NCBI RefSeq assembly: GCF_051348905.1
Contig: NC_135232.1
Span: 832,690,888 to 832,754,887 of the forward strand
Direction: 5' to 3'
Source: Ranitomeya variabilis
Lineage: Eukaryota > Chordata > Amphibia > Anura > Dendrobatidae
Length of the DNA: 64,000 nt
In this document: in pieces, positions 34,301 through 44,311 of the stretch
Layout: each line of letters starts with the position of its first letter
Position numbering within the stretch: the stretch's first letter is position 1
The notes under the pieces: generated by a model
The model's database searches: none
What the model was told of the DNA's origin: nothing
What the model saw: the letters and a program-made list of their open reading frames with translations, nothing else
Program-made: the position numbers and the translations under genes

Positions 34301-35459
34301 ACACAGACATTGCTCTCCAGTCCAAGACTGGGTTGTGAGACTGCAACCATGGCAATCCCAGTACCAAATCGTCATGTAAATTATACAGCACCAGGAAACG
34401 AATAATCTCCTGGTGATCCGGATTGATACGCATGGTTACTTGTGTCCAGTATTGTGGTTTATTATTAGCCAATGGGGTGGAGTCAATCCCCTTCAGAGAA
34501 ATAAGAGTCTCCAAAGGCTCTAAATCAAAACCACAACGATTGGCAAAGGACCAATCCATAAGACTCAGAGCGGCGCCAGAGTCAACATAGGCGTCCGTGG
34601 CAATGGATGACAAAGAGCAAATCAGGGTTACAGACAAAATAAACTTAGACTGAATGGTGCCAATGGAAACAGACTTATCAAGCTTCTTTGTACGCCTAGA
34701 GCATGCTGATATAACATGAGAAGAATCCCCACAATAGAAACACAATCCATTCTTCCGTCTAAAATTCTGTCGCTCGCTCCTGGACAGAATTCTATCACAC
34801 TGCATACTTTCTGGCGTCTTTTCCATAGACACCGCCAGATGGTGCACCGGTTTGCGCTCCCGCAGACGCCTATCAATCTGAATAGCCATTGTCATGGACT
34901 CATTCAGACCTGCAGGCACAGGGAACCCCACCATAACATCCTTAACGGCATCAGAGAGACCTTCTCTGAAAGTTGCCGCCAAGGCGCACTCATTCCACTG
35001 AGTAAGCACAGACCATTTACGGAATTTTTGGCAGAAAACTTCAGCTTCGTCTTGCCCCTGAGATAGTGCCATCAAAGTTTTTTCTGCCTGAAGTTCCAAA
35101 TGAGGTTCCTCATAAAGCAAGCCCAAGGCCAGAAAAAACGCATCCACATCGCGTAACGCAGGATCCCCTGCTGGCAATGAGAAGGCCCAATCTTGAGGGT
35201 CACCCCTGAGCAAGGAAATCACAATCCTAACCTGCTGAGCAGGGTCTCCAGCTGAACGAGACTTCAGGGACAAATAAAGCTTACAATTATTTCGGAAATT
35301 CTGAAAGCTAGCTCTATTCCCTGTGAAGAACTCCGGCAAAGGAATTCTCGGCTCAGATACCGGAGCATGTACCACAAAATCTTGTAAATTTTGTACTTTC
35401 GTGATGAGATTATTCAAACCCGCAGTTACACTCTGGAGATCCATTATTGTCAGGTGCAC
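31395..35459 (-). CDS. Gypsy gag-pol polyprotein
   Basis: A single 1,354-codon frame. Domains in order: retrotransposon Gag (about 1-230), CCHC zinc knuckle (about 240-253), aspartic protease (around 290), reverse transcriptase with YLDD at about 600, RNase H (about 740-860), integrase with zinc-binding and DDE core (about 930-1,200), and a C-terminal chromodomain (about 1,285-1,345). The chromodomain and fused frame place it among vertebrate chromoviruses. Chromodomains in this group guide integration to marked chromatin. Gene and element look whole. Confidence 0.95.
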   Translation of the reverse strand: MHLTIMDLQSVTAGLNNLITKVQNLQDFVVHAPVSEPRIPLPEFFTGNRASFQNFRNNCKLYLSLKSRSAGDPAQQVRIVISLLRGDPQDWAFSLPAGDPALRDVDAFFLALGLLYEEPHLELQAEKTLMALSQGQDEAEVFCQKFRKWSVLTQWNECALAATFREGLSDAVKDVMVGFPVPAGLNESMTMAIQIDRRLRERKPVHHLAVSMEKTPESMQCDRILSRSERQNFRRKNGLCFYCGDSSHVISACSRRTKKLDKSVSIGTIQSKFILSVTLICSLSSIATDAYVDSGAALSLMDWSFANRCGFDLEPLETLISLKGIDSTPLANNKPQYWTQVTMRINPDHQEIIRFLVLYNLHDDLVLGLPWLQSHNPVLDWRAMSVLSWGCKGIHGDLPLVSISSSIPSEVPEFLSDYQDVFDEPKLGSLPPHRECDCAIDLIPGCKYPKGRLFNLSVPEHAAMREYIKESLEKGHIRPSSSPLGAGFFFVSKKDGSLRPCIDYRLLNKITVKYQYPLPLLTDLFARIEGAKWFSKIDLRGAYNLVRIRQGDEWKTAFNTPEGHFEYLVMPFGLSNAPSVFQSFMHDIFRDFLDKFMIIYLDDILIFSDDWDSHVQQVRRVFQVLRSNSLCVKGSKCVFGVQKISFLGYIFSPSSIEMDPVKVQAICDWTQPSSLKGLQRFLGFANFYRRFIAGFSDVVKPLTDLTRQGADVANWSPHAVEAFQELKRRFASAPVLRQPDVNLPFQVEVDASEIGAGAVLSQKGSDCSVIRPCAFFSRKFSPAERNYDVGNRELLAMKWAFEEWRHWLEGARHQVVVLTDHKNLIYLETARRLNPRQARWSLFFSRFNFVVSYLPGSKNVKADALSRSFDPDSPGNSEPTGILREGVILSAVSPDLRRSLQEFQADRPDRCPPDRLFVPDDWTSRVISEVHSSALAGHPGIFGTRDLVARSFWWPSLSRDVRVFVQSCDVCARAKSCSSRASGLLLPLPIPKRPWTHISMDFISDLPVSQKMSVIWVVCDRFSKMVHLVPLPKLPSSSELVPLFFQNVVRLHGIPENIVSDRGTQFVSRFWRAFCARMGIDLSFSSAFHPQTNGQTERTNQTLETYLRCFVSADQDDWVAFLPLAEFALNNRASSSTLVSPFFCNSGFHPRFSSGQVESSDCPGVDAVVERLHHIWGQVMDNLKLSQEKTQRFANRHRRVGSRLCVGDLVWLSSRFVPMRVSSPKFKPRFIGPYRILEILNPVSFRLDLPASFSIHNVFHRSLLRRYEVPVVPSVEPPAPVLVEGELEYVVEKILDSRVSRRRLQYLVNWKGYGQEDNSWVNASDVHASDLVRAFHRAHPGRPGGSGEGSVPPP

Positions 35460-35604
35460 ACAGAGCCATACAGAGATTAGGAGGAGAGAGAGAAAAAAGA
35501 CTGCAGCAAGGCAGACTGGAGGAAAAAAAAAAAAAAATTCCAGCAGACTTCTTATAACTCTCCTTTCTCAACCTGGGTCTTTAACACTTTGAGGCCGGTC
35601 AAAC

Positions 35605-36322
35605 TGTCATGATCTCTGCAGGCAGAGATCATAGCAAGCCTATAGAGGGACAAGCTCTCGGAAGATGGAACTATACTGACCATGAACTAAGCCTGCCGCG
35701 CAACTAGAAATAGCCAGGTAGCATTTCCTATTTATCGCTAGATGCCCAGCTCTGGCCTAAGACCTAAATAGCTAGCAGAGGGAAATATAAGACCTGGCTC
35801 ACCTCTAGAGAAATATTCCAAAGAAGACAGTAGCCCCCCACATATAATGACGGTGAGTTCAGATGAAACAACAAACGCAGCAGGAAAATAGTCTTAGCAA
35901 ATTTGAGGTCCGCTTACTAGATAGCAGAAGACAGATAGTATACTTTCATGGTCAGCAGAAAAACACTAACAAAACACCATCCAGAGATTACCTTAAACTC
36001 TGGCATTAACTCATAACGCCAGAGTAGCAATCCCTGATCAACGAGAGCTTTCCAGACACAGTAACAAAACTTCAGCTGTGAACTGGAACAAATAGGCAAA
36101 ACAAAACATGGACAAAAGTCCAACTTATCTAGTAGTAGTCTAGAAGCAGGAACAAGCACTGAGAGGCATCAGATAACATTGTTGACCGGCAAGAAACCAC
36201 CAGAGAAATGAGCTTAAATAGCGACACCCACTACTGATGGAACCAGGTGAAACAGGAAAGAGGATGACAAGTCCAATTCCACCAGCGGCCACCGGGGGAG
36301 CCCAGAATCCAAATTCACAACA
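35605..36322 (-). repeat. Gypsy 5' LTR
   Basis: 718 bp, apparently identical to the other LTR. Between it and gag (35,460-35,604) lies a short leader with an A run at about 35,524; I could not assign the primer tRNA. Confidence 0.93.
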
Positions 36323-38050
36323 CCAGGGGCAGGTGGAGGAGGAGGAGGTTGGAGGAGGTAGGAGGGATTGCCACACACACAGCAGGGGAACAGCTGACGT
36401 TACTGAACCCCAATAACAGAGGAGGGACTGTTGACTGTGCGTACAGCACTTCTGGACGGCAACTGGCGGTGTTGGAGCCCAGGGGCAGGTGGAGGAGGAG
36501 GAGGTTGGAGGAGGTAGGAGGGATTGCCACACACACAGCAGGGGAACAGCTGACGTTACTGAACCCCAATAACAGAGGAGGGACTGTTGACTGTGCGTAC
36601 AGCACTTCTGGACGGCAACTGGCGGTGTTGGAGCCCAGGGACAGGTGGAGGAGGAGGAGGTTGGAGGAGGTAGGAGGGATTGCCACACACACAGCAGGGG
36701 AACAGCTGACGTTACTGAACCCCAATAACAGAGGAGGGACTGTTGACTGTGCGTACAGCACTTCTGGACGGCAACTGGCGGTGTTGGAGCCCAGGGGCAG
36801 GTGGAGGAGGAGGAGGTTGGAGGAGGTAGGAGGGATTGCCACACACACAGCAGGGGAACAGCTGACGTTACTGAACCCCAATAACAGAGGAGGGACTGTT
36901 GACTGTGCGTACAGCACTTCTGGACGGCAACTGGCGGTGTTGGAGCCCAGGGGCAGGTGGAGGAGGAGGAGGTTGGAGGAGGTAGGAGGGATTGCCACAC
37001 ACACAGCAGGGGAACAGCTGACGTTACTGAACCCCAATAACAGAGGAGGGACTGTTGACTGTGCGTACAGCACTTCTGGACGGCAACTGGCGGTGTTGGA
37101 GCCCAGGGACAGGTGGAGGAGGAGGAGGTTGGAGGAGGTAGGAGGGATTGCCACACACACAGCAGGGGAACAGCTGACGTTACTGAACCCCAATAACAGA
37201 GGAGGGACTGTTGACTGTGCGTACAGCACTTCTGGATGGCAACTGGCGGTGTTGGAGCCCAGGGGCAGGTGGAGGAGGAGGAGGTTGGAGGAGGTAGGAG
37301 GGATTGCCACACACACAGCAGGGGAACAGCTGACGTTACTGAACCCCAATAACAGAGGAGCGACTGTTGACTGTGCGTACAGCACTTCTGGACGGCAACT
37401 GGCGGTGTTGGAGCTCAGGGACAGGTGGAGGAGGAGGAGGTTGGAGGAGGTAGGAGGGATTGCCACACACACAGCAGGGGAACAGCTGACGTTACTGAAC
37501 CCCAATAACAGAGGAGGGACTGTTGACTGTGCGTACAGCACTTCTGGACGGCAACTGGCGGTGTTGGAGCCCAGGGGCAGGTGGAGGAGGAGGAGGTTGG
37601 AGGAGGTAGGAGGGATTGCCACACACACAGCAGGGGAACAGCTGACGTTACTGAACCCCAATAACAGAGGAGGGACTGTTGACTGTGCGTACAGCACTTC
37701 TGGACGGCAACTGGCGGTGTTGGAGCCCAGGGACAGGTGGAGGAGGAGGAGGTTGGAGGAGGTAGGAGGGATTGCCACACACACAGCAGGGGAACAGCTG
37801 ACGTTACTGAACCCCAATAACAGAGGAGGGACTGTTGACTGTGCGTACAGCACTTCTGGACGGCAACTGGCGGTGTTGGAGCCCAGGGGCAGGTGGAGGA
37901 GGAGGAGGTTGGAGGAGGTAGGAGGGATTGCCACACACACAGCAGGGGAACAGCTGACGTTACTGAACCCCAATAACAGAGGAGCGACTGTTGACTGTGC
38001 GTACAGCACTTCTGGACGGCAACTGGCGGTGTTGGAGCCCAGGGACAGGT
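36323..38050. repeat. 156-bp satellite array, part after Gypsy (copy A)
   Basis: Eleven periods of exactly 156 bp (caggtgg at 36,330, 36,486 and onward to 38,046), giving 13 in copy A with the left part. Landmarks per unit: ggaggagg run, cacacacagcaggggaacag, gctgacgttactgaacccc, ggcggtgttggagccc. Since 156 is divisible by three, frames stay open on both strands for hundreds of codons; this is not evidence of coding. Confidence 0.93.
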
Positions 38051-38095
38051 GGAAAAGCAGAGGAACACAATGTAGGCCGAAGCCTGAGAAAGTCG

Positions 38096-39117
38096 AAAGG
38101 GAACCTTTAACCCCCCCCCCCAAGGCGTTTGTAGCTGAAAGAGCCAGCTTGTGCAGCACAAAAGATGCAAAAGGAAAAGGTGGCTCTTTTCATCATGCTC
38201 CTTGCAAACACAGAACTAAACACTTATAAAATGTGTCCCCTGCAACCGTAAAACCGTCCCGGAGGTGGGACTTTCCTTCGTAATGTGACGCAGCACAGCC
38301 GTCATTCCTACCCCCCCGGCGCCGCGCACCGGCTCCTCAGCGTTGGTTTATTCCGTCCCGGAGCCTGCGCTGTTATGTTATCCCGTGGCCAGGCACACTT
38401 AGCGCTGCCCGTCTTCTGGCATCATTTGGTGTCAGGATGGCTGCGCCTGTGCGGCCGCGCTGGCAGAGAGCCCGCCTCGCAGTGTCTTCTGATTTAATCC
38501 CACTGGGGGCCTGGGATCCATGGACATGCGCAGTGCATATCCTCGCCTCTCACTCCCCTCCCTACGGCTTCTTAAGACTGTGCGGTGTCACGGCCGTGGC
38601 ATGCTATTAGGGACCAGCTGACACCGAACAGTCTGAAGAAGCCATAGGGAAATGAGTGAGAGGTGGAGGTTCAGATATGCACTGCGCATGTCCATGGATC
38701 CCAGGCCCCCAGTGGGATTAAATCAGAAGACACTGCGAGGCGGGCTCTCTGCCAGCGCGGCCGCACAGGCGCAGCCATCCTGACACCAAATGATGCCAGA
38801 AGATGGGCAGCGCTAAGTGTGCCTGGCCACGGGATAACATAACAGCGCAGGCTCCGGGACGGAATAAAACAACGCTGAGGAGCCGGTGCGCGGCGCCGTG
38901 GGGGTAGGAATGACGGCTGTGCTGCGTCACATTACGAAGGAAAGTCCCACCTCCGGGACGGTTTTACGGTATCAGTGGACACATTTTATAAGTGTTAAGT
39001 TCTGCGTGTGCAAGGAGCTAAACAAAAATAGCTACCTTTTCCTTGTGCAGCATTACTGCTGCACAAGGTGGCTCTTTCAGTAACAAACGCCTTGGGGGGG
39101 GGGGACAGATTCCCTTA
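38096..39117. repeat. Palindrome module P3 (copy A), ~1 kb
   Basis: Near-perfect inverted repeat with arms of about 0.5 kb and centre near 38,605, related to P2 in sequence, including the loop-side gcatgctattaggga. Flanked by a C run and a G run. No gene. Confidence 0.9.
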
Positions 39118-39346
39118 CATTTCAGTTGTTGTGTCAGCGTGGCGGTCGCATGACACATTGCCGGCTACACAGCTGGGGATCAGCTGACGTTACTGAAACC
39201 CAATAACACTGGGTCGTATGTTTTGACTGTGCAGACGGCACTTCTGAGCCTCAACTGGCGGTGTTGGAGCACAGGAATTTAAGTTCAGGTGGTAGAAAGA
39301 GGAACACAACAGGAGACCTGGATAACGTATACAGTGACCTAATTAT
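39118..39346. other. Segment between P3 and transposase stop
   Basis: A diverged unit of the repeat family (gctgacgttactgaaac, ggcggtgttggagc) that would be 3' UTR of the transposase. The stop codon itself is followed by a run that includes ATTAAA, a possible polyadenylation signal. Confidence 0.5.
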
Positions 39347-42300
39347 TTAATCAGGAGGAGGAGTGGCAAATTCCTGCGAGATCCAGGCCTTGTTCATTTT
39401 CAGGAAAGTAAGCCGGTCAACGTTATCGGAGGATAGTCGCATGCGACGGTCAGTTAGTACACCACCTGCAGCACTAAAGACACGTTCCGATAATACACTG
39501 GCCGCAGGGCAAGACAGCACCTCCAATGCATACTGGCTTAGCTCTGGCCATGTATCCAGCTTTGAGACCCAAAACTTGAAAGGGGAAGAGCCGTCTGGGA
39601 GTACAGCAAGAGGGCAAGACATGTAGTCTGTCACCATCTGACGGAACCGTTGCCTCCTGCTGACTGGAGCCGTCTGTGATGGTGTAGACTTTTGTGGGGG
39701 GCACAGAAAACTGTGCCACAGTTGGCCCATACTGGTCTTGCCTTGGGCAGAGGCACTGCTTCTGCTCCCTCTTTGTGCAGAGCCTCCTCCACTGCCTGGA
39801 CGCACTGAGCTGCTTTGTAATGCACTAGCAGCACTTCTCTCAGTTGGAATGGAGAAGATGATGGAATTGACCAGTGTGTCTTGGTACTCCCGCATTTTTC
39901 GCTCCCGGTTCAACGGTGTGATGAGGCTTTCTACGTTGTCCCGGTAGCGAGGATCGAGGAGGGTGAACACCCAATAATCAGACATGTTGAGAATGTGGGC
40001 GATGCGGCGGTCGTTTCTCAGGCACTGCAGCATGTAATCCACCATGTGCTGCAGACTGCCAACTGCCCAAGAAACGCTGTCCCCTGCTGGAGGTGTGATC
40101 TCTGCCTGCTCGTCATCACCCCACCCTCGCTGTACACACTGAGTACTGGACAATTCGGTAACTCCCTCCTCTGGACGGACGTCTTCCTCCTCCATTGACT
40201 CCTCCTCATCCTCCTCACAAACTGTCCCCTGCCTACGCGTTTGTGAGGAACCACGTGGCGCTGACTGTCCAGAAGATGATGGAAATGGTGAATCCTCATC
40301 CTCCACCTCTTCCACAACATCATCCCTTAGCGCTTGCAGTGATTTTTCAAGCAGGCAGATAAGGGGGACAGTCATGCTGACTAGTGCATCATCTGCACTC
40401 GCCATCCGCGTGGAATAATCAAAGGGACGCAAAACCTGGCAGACGTCATTCATAGTGGCCCACTCTGTGGTTGTGAAGTCTGTACGGCGCTGACTGCGAC
40501 TTTTTTGCGCCTGAAGCAGCTGGTACTCCATTACAGCTTGCTGCTGCTCACACAACCGCTCCAACATATGTAACGTGGAATTCCACCTGGTAGGTAGGTC
40601 ACATATGATGCGATGTTCCGGCAGGCGGTGTCGGCGCTGCAGAGCCGCAATGCGCGCTTTTGCCGTGCTGGAACGCCGCAAGTGAGCACACTCTAGGCGG
40701 ACCTTGTGCAGCAGTGCATCAAGATCCGGATAGTCCCTCAAAAAGCTCTGCACGACCAAATTGAGCACATGTGCCAGACATGGGATGTGAGTGAGGTTGC
40801 CGAGGCCCAGAGCTGCCACCAGATTTCGGCCATTATCACACACTACCATGCCTGGCTGGAGATTCGCTGGCACAAACCACACATCGCTCTCCTGCTTGAT
40901 GGCATTCCAGAGCTCCTGCGCTGTGTGGCTACGATTCCCCAAAAAAATTAATTTCAACACGGCCTGTTGACGTTTGGCCACGGCTGTGCTCATGTCGGTC
41001 GTAACAGGTACACGTTCATCACGGGTCCATGTGGAGGTGGACTGTGACGGCTCCTGCAGCGATGATTCTGAGGAACTGGTGTAAGAGGAGGAGTCAATGC
41101 GTACAGAATGGATTCCTGCAATCCTTGGAGTGGGCAGGACACGTCCTGCGCCACTCGCACGGTCTGTACCTGGCTCAACGACATTAACCCAATGGGCAGT
41201 GAGGGAAAGGTATCGCCCCTGTCCATGTTGACTGGTCCACGCATCGGTGGTGAGGTGGACCTTGCTACTGACGGCGTTCAGAACCGCGTGTTTTATGTGT
41301 CCCTCCACATGCTTGTGCAGGGCAGGGACGGCTTGCCTGCTGAAGTAAAAGCGGCTGGGCACATTGTACTGTGGGACTGCCAATGACATCAAGTCACGGA
41401 AGCTGTCAGTCTCCACCAGCCTGAATGACAGCATTTCCAGTGACAGCAGTTTGGCAATGCCTGCAGTCAGAGCCTGTGCTCGTGGGTGGTTTGACGAGAA
41501 AGGCCGCCTTTTCTCCCATGCCTGTACTACCGATGGCTGTAGACTGGGCTGGGAGTGTGTGGATGACTGGGAAAGTGGTGCTGCGGGTGGAATTACAGCG
41601 GGTCTCTGGACAACAGGGCCAGAGGTCCTTCCACGGCGATCCTGGGAGGAAGCCGAACCAGCTGCGTGTGAGCTAGAGGAAGAGGCAACACGAGCTGAAG
41701 AGGTGGTAGCTGCCGCTGTTGGTTGGCCTACCTCTTCAGTGTGTTTTTCTAACTCCGCCGGGTGCCTGTTGCGCACATGTTTCCACATGTTGGAGGTATT
41801 GAGGTTGCTGACATTTCGACCTCTTTTGACTTTTTGATGACACACGTTGCATCTGACATAGCAAATGTCATCTGCAACTGTGTCAAAAAAGGACCAGGCA
41901 CTGCAAGTCTTGGGAGCGCCCTTTTTGGCTTTTGGAAGAGACATGCTCCTAACGGGTGCCAAAGCGGAGGCTGCAGGATCCGCGGTCTTCCCCCTCCCTC
42001 TCCCTCTTTGGGCCGTACGGGGAATCTCTTCCTCAGAGCTGCTCCCACCACCTTCCTGTCCCTCACGCCAAGATGGGTCGAGGACCTCATCATCTACACT
42101 ACCCTCTGCCCCCAACTGCTCCTCCTGGGTAGTCTCAGCAGCAGAGCATGCACCAGTAAGTGGCACCTGAGTGTCATCATCAGCTGATGCGGCCTGCGAT
42201 GTGGTGACCGGAGCCACTGGCCCACCCGCCTCTTCAGAGGAAGACAGAAAAAGCTGTTGGGCATCACTGCACCCTGCCTCTTCTTCCATTTCTCCAATGC

Positions 42301-42688
42301 TGCTTGGCTGGCCCCCTGTTTCCAAGCCAAGAGATTCAGAGAACAGAAGTAGAGACGGCTCCTGTCCTGGGCTCTCTGTCTGCCTGGGCAATTTGGCAGG
42401 TGGTGAAGAGACAGATGGCTGCTCTCCAGTGCTCTGTGTCTGAGAGGATGTGGCACTAATGGAAGTTGATGCATTAGCTGCCATCCATCCGACAACAGCT
42501 TCAATTTGGTCTTGACGCAGCAGCGGTGTACGGCGCTCTGACACAAAGCTGCGCATGAACGACTGTTGCCTGGTGAAAGTGGGTGCTGATGAGTCACCGG
42601 TGCCCGCAGCAGGCACAGAATCCCCACGTCCCCTCCCTGCTCCGCGCCCACGCCCACGCCCACGTGCCTTACTCACTGCCTTCTTCAT
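39347..42688 (-). CDS. hAT transposase with BED zinc finger (copy A)
   Basis: 1,113 codons, uninterrupted. Arg-Gly-rich N terminus (9-22), a Ser/Glu-rich acidic linker, then a BED finger (about 262-312; C280, C283, H304, H309) for DNA binding. The catalytic core has the blocks TTDAWTS (D482), VVCDNGRN (D618) with PCLAH just after, and near the C terminus SERVFSAAG (E about 1068) in the hAT dimerisation region. These fit the D-D-E triad of hAT enzymes such as Hermes. The start ATG has A at -3. A likely splice acceptor (tttatcag) lies just upstream, so the leader may be spliced. It should act on the TAGTG ends and TATCGG motifs seen here; whether it is active cannot be judged. Confidence 0.95.
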   Translation of the reverse strand: MKKAVSKARGRGRGRGAGRGRGDSVPAAGTGDSSAPTFTRQQSFMRSFVSERRTPLLRQDQIEAVVGWMAANASTSISATSSQTQSTGEQPSVSSPPAKLPRQTESPGQEPSLLLFSESLGLETGGQPSSIGEMEEEAGCSDAQQLFLSSSEEAGGPVAPVTTSQAASADDDTQVPLTGACSAAETTQEEQLGAEGSVDDEVLDPSWREGQEGGGSSSEEEIPRTAQRGRGRGKTADPAASALAPVRSMSLPKAKKGAPKTCSAWSFFDTVADDICYVRCNVCHQKVKRGRNVSNLNTSNMWKHVRNRHPAELEKHTEEVGQPTAAATTSSARVASSSSSHAAGSASSQDRRGRTSGPVVQRPAVIPPAAPLSQSSTHSQPSLQPSVVQAWEKRRPFSSNHPRAQALTAGIAKLLSLEMLSFRLVETDSFRDLMSLAVPQYNVPSRFYFSRQAVPALHKHVEGHIKHAVLNAVSSKVHLTTDAWTSQHGQGRYLSLTAHWVNVVEPGTDRASGAGRVLPTPRIAGIHSVRIDSSSYTSSSESSLQEPSQSTSTWTRDERVPVTTDMSTAVAKRQQAVLKLIFLGNRSHTAQELWNAIKQESDVWFVPANLQPGMVVCDNGRNLVAALGLGNLTHIPCLAHVLNLVVQSFLRDYPDLDALLHKVRLECAHLRRSSTAKARIAALQRRHRLPEHRIICDLPTRWNSTLHMLERLCEQQQAVMEYQLLQAQKSRSQRRTDFTTTEWATMNDVCQVLRPFDYSTRMASADDALVSMTVPLICLLEKSLQALRDDVVEEVEDEDSPFPSSSGQSAPRGSSQTRRQGTVCEEDEEESMEEEDVRPEEGVTELSSTQCVQRGWGDDEQAEITPPAGDSVSWAVGSLQHMVDYMLQCLRNDRRIAHILNMSDYWVFTLLDPRYRDNVESLITPLNRERKMREYQDTLVNSIIFSIPTERSAASALQSSSVRPGSGGGSAQRGSRSSASAQGKTSMGQLWHSFLCPPQKSTPSQTAPVSRRQRFRQMVTDYMSCPLAVLPDGSSPFKFWVSKLDTWPELSQYALEVLSCPAASVLSERVFSAAGGVLTDRRMRLSSDNVDRLTFLKMNKAWISQEFATPPPD

Positions 42689-42910
42689 CTTGGTTGACTG
42701 ATAAAGATAAGCAGAAAAGTACTAACGGATTTGTGTGCTTATTCCTGAGCAACTCCTCCTAACAGGTATAAGAAACACTAATTTTCTAAAGTGTGGACTA
42801 GACTTTAATATGAGCTAATGTGGCCTACAGAAATGTAAAGTGGTGTAACTGGTGTGTTTGGTGAACTTTATTATTTATTTCTTTTTTGGGGGCTGAACTG
42901 ACAACAGATA
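42689..42910. other. Region just upstream of transposase ATG (copy A)
   Basis: AT-rich leader with no gene; contains the possible 3' splice site about 13 bases before the ATG. Confidence 0.5.
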
Positions 42911-43863
42911 GAGCTGCAGTCACACAGAGACCGTGCAGACAGACGTAAACGGCGCTGCAAGGCCCAAAAACCCTCCTCTACTTTATCCTATTTAGTGTTT
43001 TTCCACAAATTAGCTGGAGACGGGTGGAAAGACACTAATAGGATTTTTTTAAATTAATTAGCAGCAGACTACACTACTTGAAAAAAAATTAAAATTGATT
43101 TGGCGGTATGACGCAGTGAACAACCCTGAGCTGGAGACAACCAGGCTACGGCTGCTCACAGACTACAGGGCGAGCTGCAGTCACACGGAGACCGTGCAGA
43201 CAGCCGTAAACGGCGCTGCAAGGCCCAAAAACCCTCCTCTACTTTATCCTATGTAGTGTTTTTCCACAAATTAGCTGGAGACGGGTGGAAAGACACTAAT
43301 AGGATTTTTTAAAATTAATTAGCAGCAGACTACACTACTTGAAAAAAAATTAAAATTGATTTGTCGGTATGACGCAGTGAACAACCCTGAGCTGGAGACA
43401 ACCAGGCTACGGCTGCTCACAGACTACAGGGCGAGCTGCAGTCACACGGAGACCGTGCAGACAGCCGTAAACGGCGCTGCAAGGCCCAAAAACCCTCCTC
43501 TACTTTATCCTATGTAGTGTTTTTCCACAAATTAGCTGGAGACGGGTGGAAAGACACTAATAGGATTTTTTTAAATTAATTAGCAGCAGACTACACTACT
43601 TGAAAAAAAATTAAAATTGATTTGGCGGTATGACGCAGTGAACAACCCTGAGCTGGAGACAACCAGGCTACGGCTGCTCACAGACTACAGGGCGAGCTGC
43701 AGTCACACGGAGACCGTGCAGACAGCCGTAAACGGCGCTGCAAGGCCCAAAAACCCTCCTCTACTTTATCCTATGTAGTGTTTTTCCACAAATTAGCTGG
43801 AGACGGGTGGAAAGATACTAATAGGATTTTTTTGAATAAATTAGCAGCAGACTACACTACTTG
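42911..43863. repeat. 261-bp tandem repeat x4 in the transposase leader (copy A)
   Basis: Units start at 42,911, 43,172, 43,433 and 43,694, each beginning gagctgcagtcacac, with tttccacaaattagctgg inside and ending in an A-rich stretch. The fourth changes into an 18-A run. They lie between the promoter-like cluster and the transposase ATG. Confidence 0.93.
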
Positions 43864-44190
43864 AAAAAAAAAAAAAAAAAAGAACAGTATGAGGCAATGA
43901 ACCACCCTCCCTGAACTGAATACAACCAGCTATGGATGGCCTAGGTGGCTGCACTCAGACTAGAGAGTGGGCTGCACTCACACACACACACACACACAGA
44001 CCTTGCAGATCGCTGTGAAAACAGCGCTACAAGGCAAAAGCAAGGTGAATAGTAGGTGAACACAGCGGTTGCTAAATTAGCCTTTGGAAAGCACAAAGAA
44101 GCAAATCGCTATCTCTAAACTGTCCCTCAGTCAGCAAACAGCGTCCTGTCACTAACTGAATTCACAGCAGAGTGATCGCAAAATAGCGCC
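43864..44190. other. Leader between 261-bp repeats and promoter-like cluster (copy A)
   Basis: Holds the A run, a fifth, diverged repeat-like segment and a (CA)n run at about 43,979-43,999. No gene seen. Confidence 0.5.
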
Positions 44191-44196
44191 AGCGAC

Positions 44197-44233
44197 TTTT
44201 AAACTGCATCATGACATCATTTCAGCAGCCAAT
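44197..44233 (-). promoter_or_regulatory. Promoter-like cluster of transposase (copy A)
   Basis: On the - strand, reading toward the transposase: ATTGG (CCAAT box, 44,233-44,229), TGATGTCA (CRE/ATF-like, 44,219-44,212), TTTAAAA (TATA-like, 44,203-44,197). Spacing fits a Pol II core promoter. Conserved in copy B. Inferred from motifs only. Confidence 0.5.
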
Positions 44234-44311
44234 CACAGCCTTGCCAGTAGTTTCTTGCCCTCCATGCTAAACAGGATGTGCCCACACTTGGAATCATTCT
44301 CATTGGCTGAA

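Larger units (their letters stand above)
30666..36322 (-). mobile_element. Ty3/Gypsy LTR retrotransposon with chromodomain (chromovirus), looks whole
   Basis: Two 718-bp LTRs (TG...CA) that appear identical by eye, flanked by the 6-bp ccaggg on both sides, with a G-rich polypurine tract before the 3' LTR. One long gag-pol frame lies between. It sits in the 156-bp satellite of hAT copy A and is missing from copy B, so it arrived after the two copies separated. Identical LTRs imply a very recent insertion. Confidence 0.95.

Noticed and set aside
30355-38050. CRISPR-like array
   Set aside because: Whole 156-bp units are repeated without unique spacers; the genome is eukaryotic.
36140-38229. Long frames on both strands over the copy A satellite, one running into the LTR
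   Set aside because: Same by-product of the 156-bp repeat; one even crosses the Gypsy LTR boundary.
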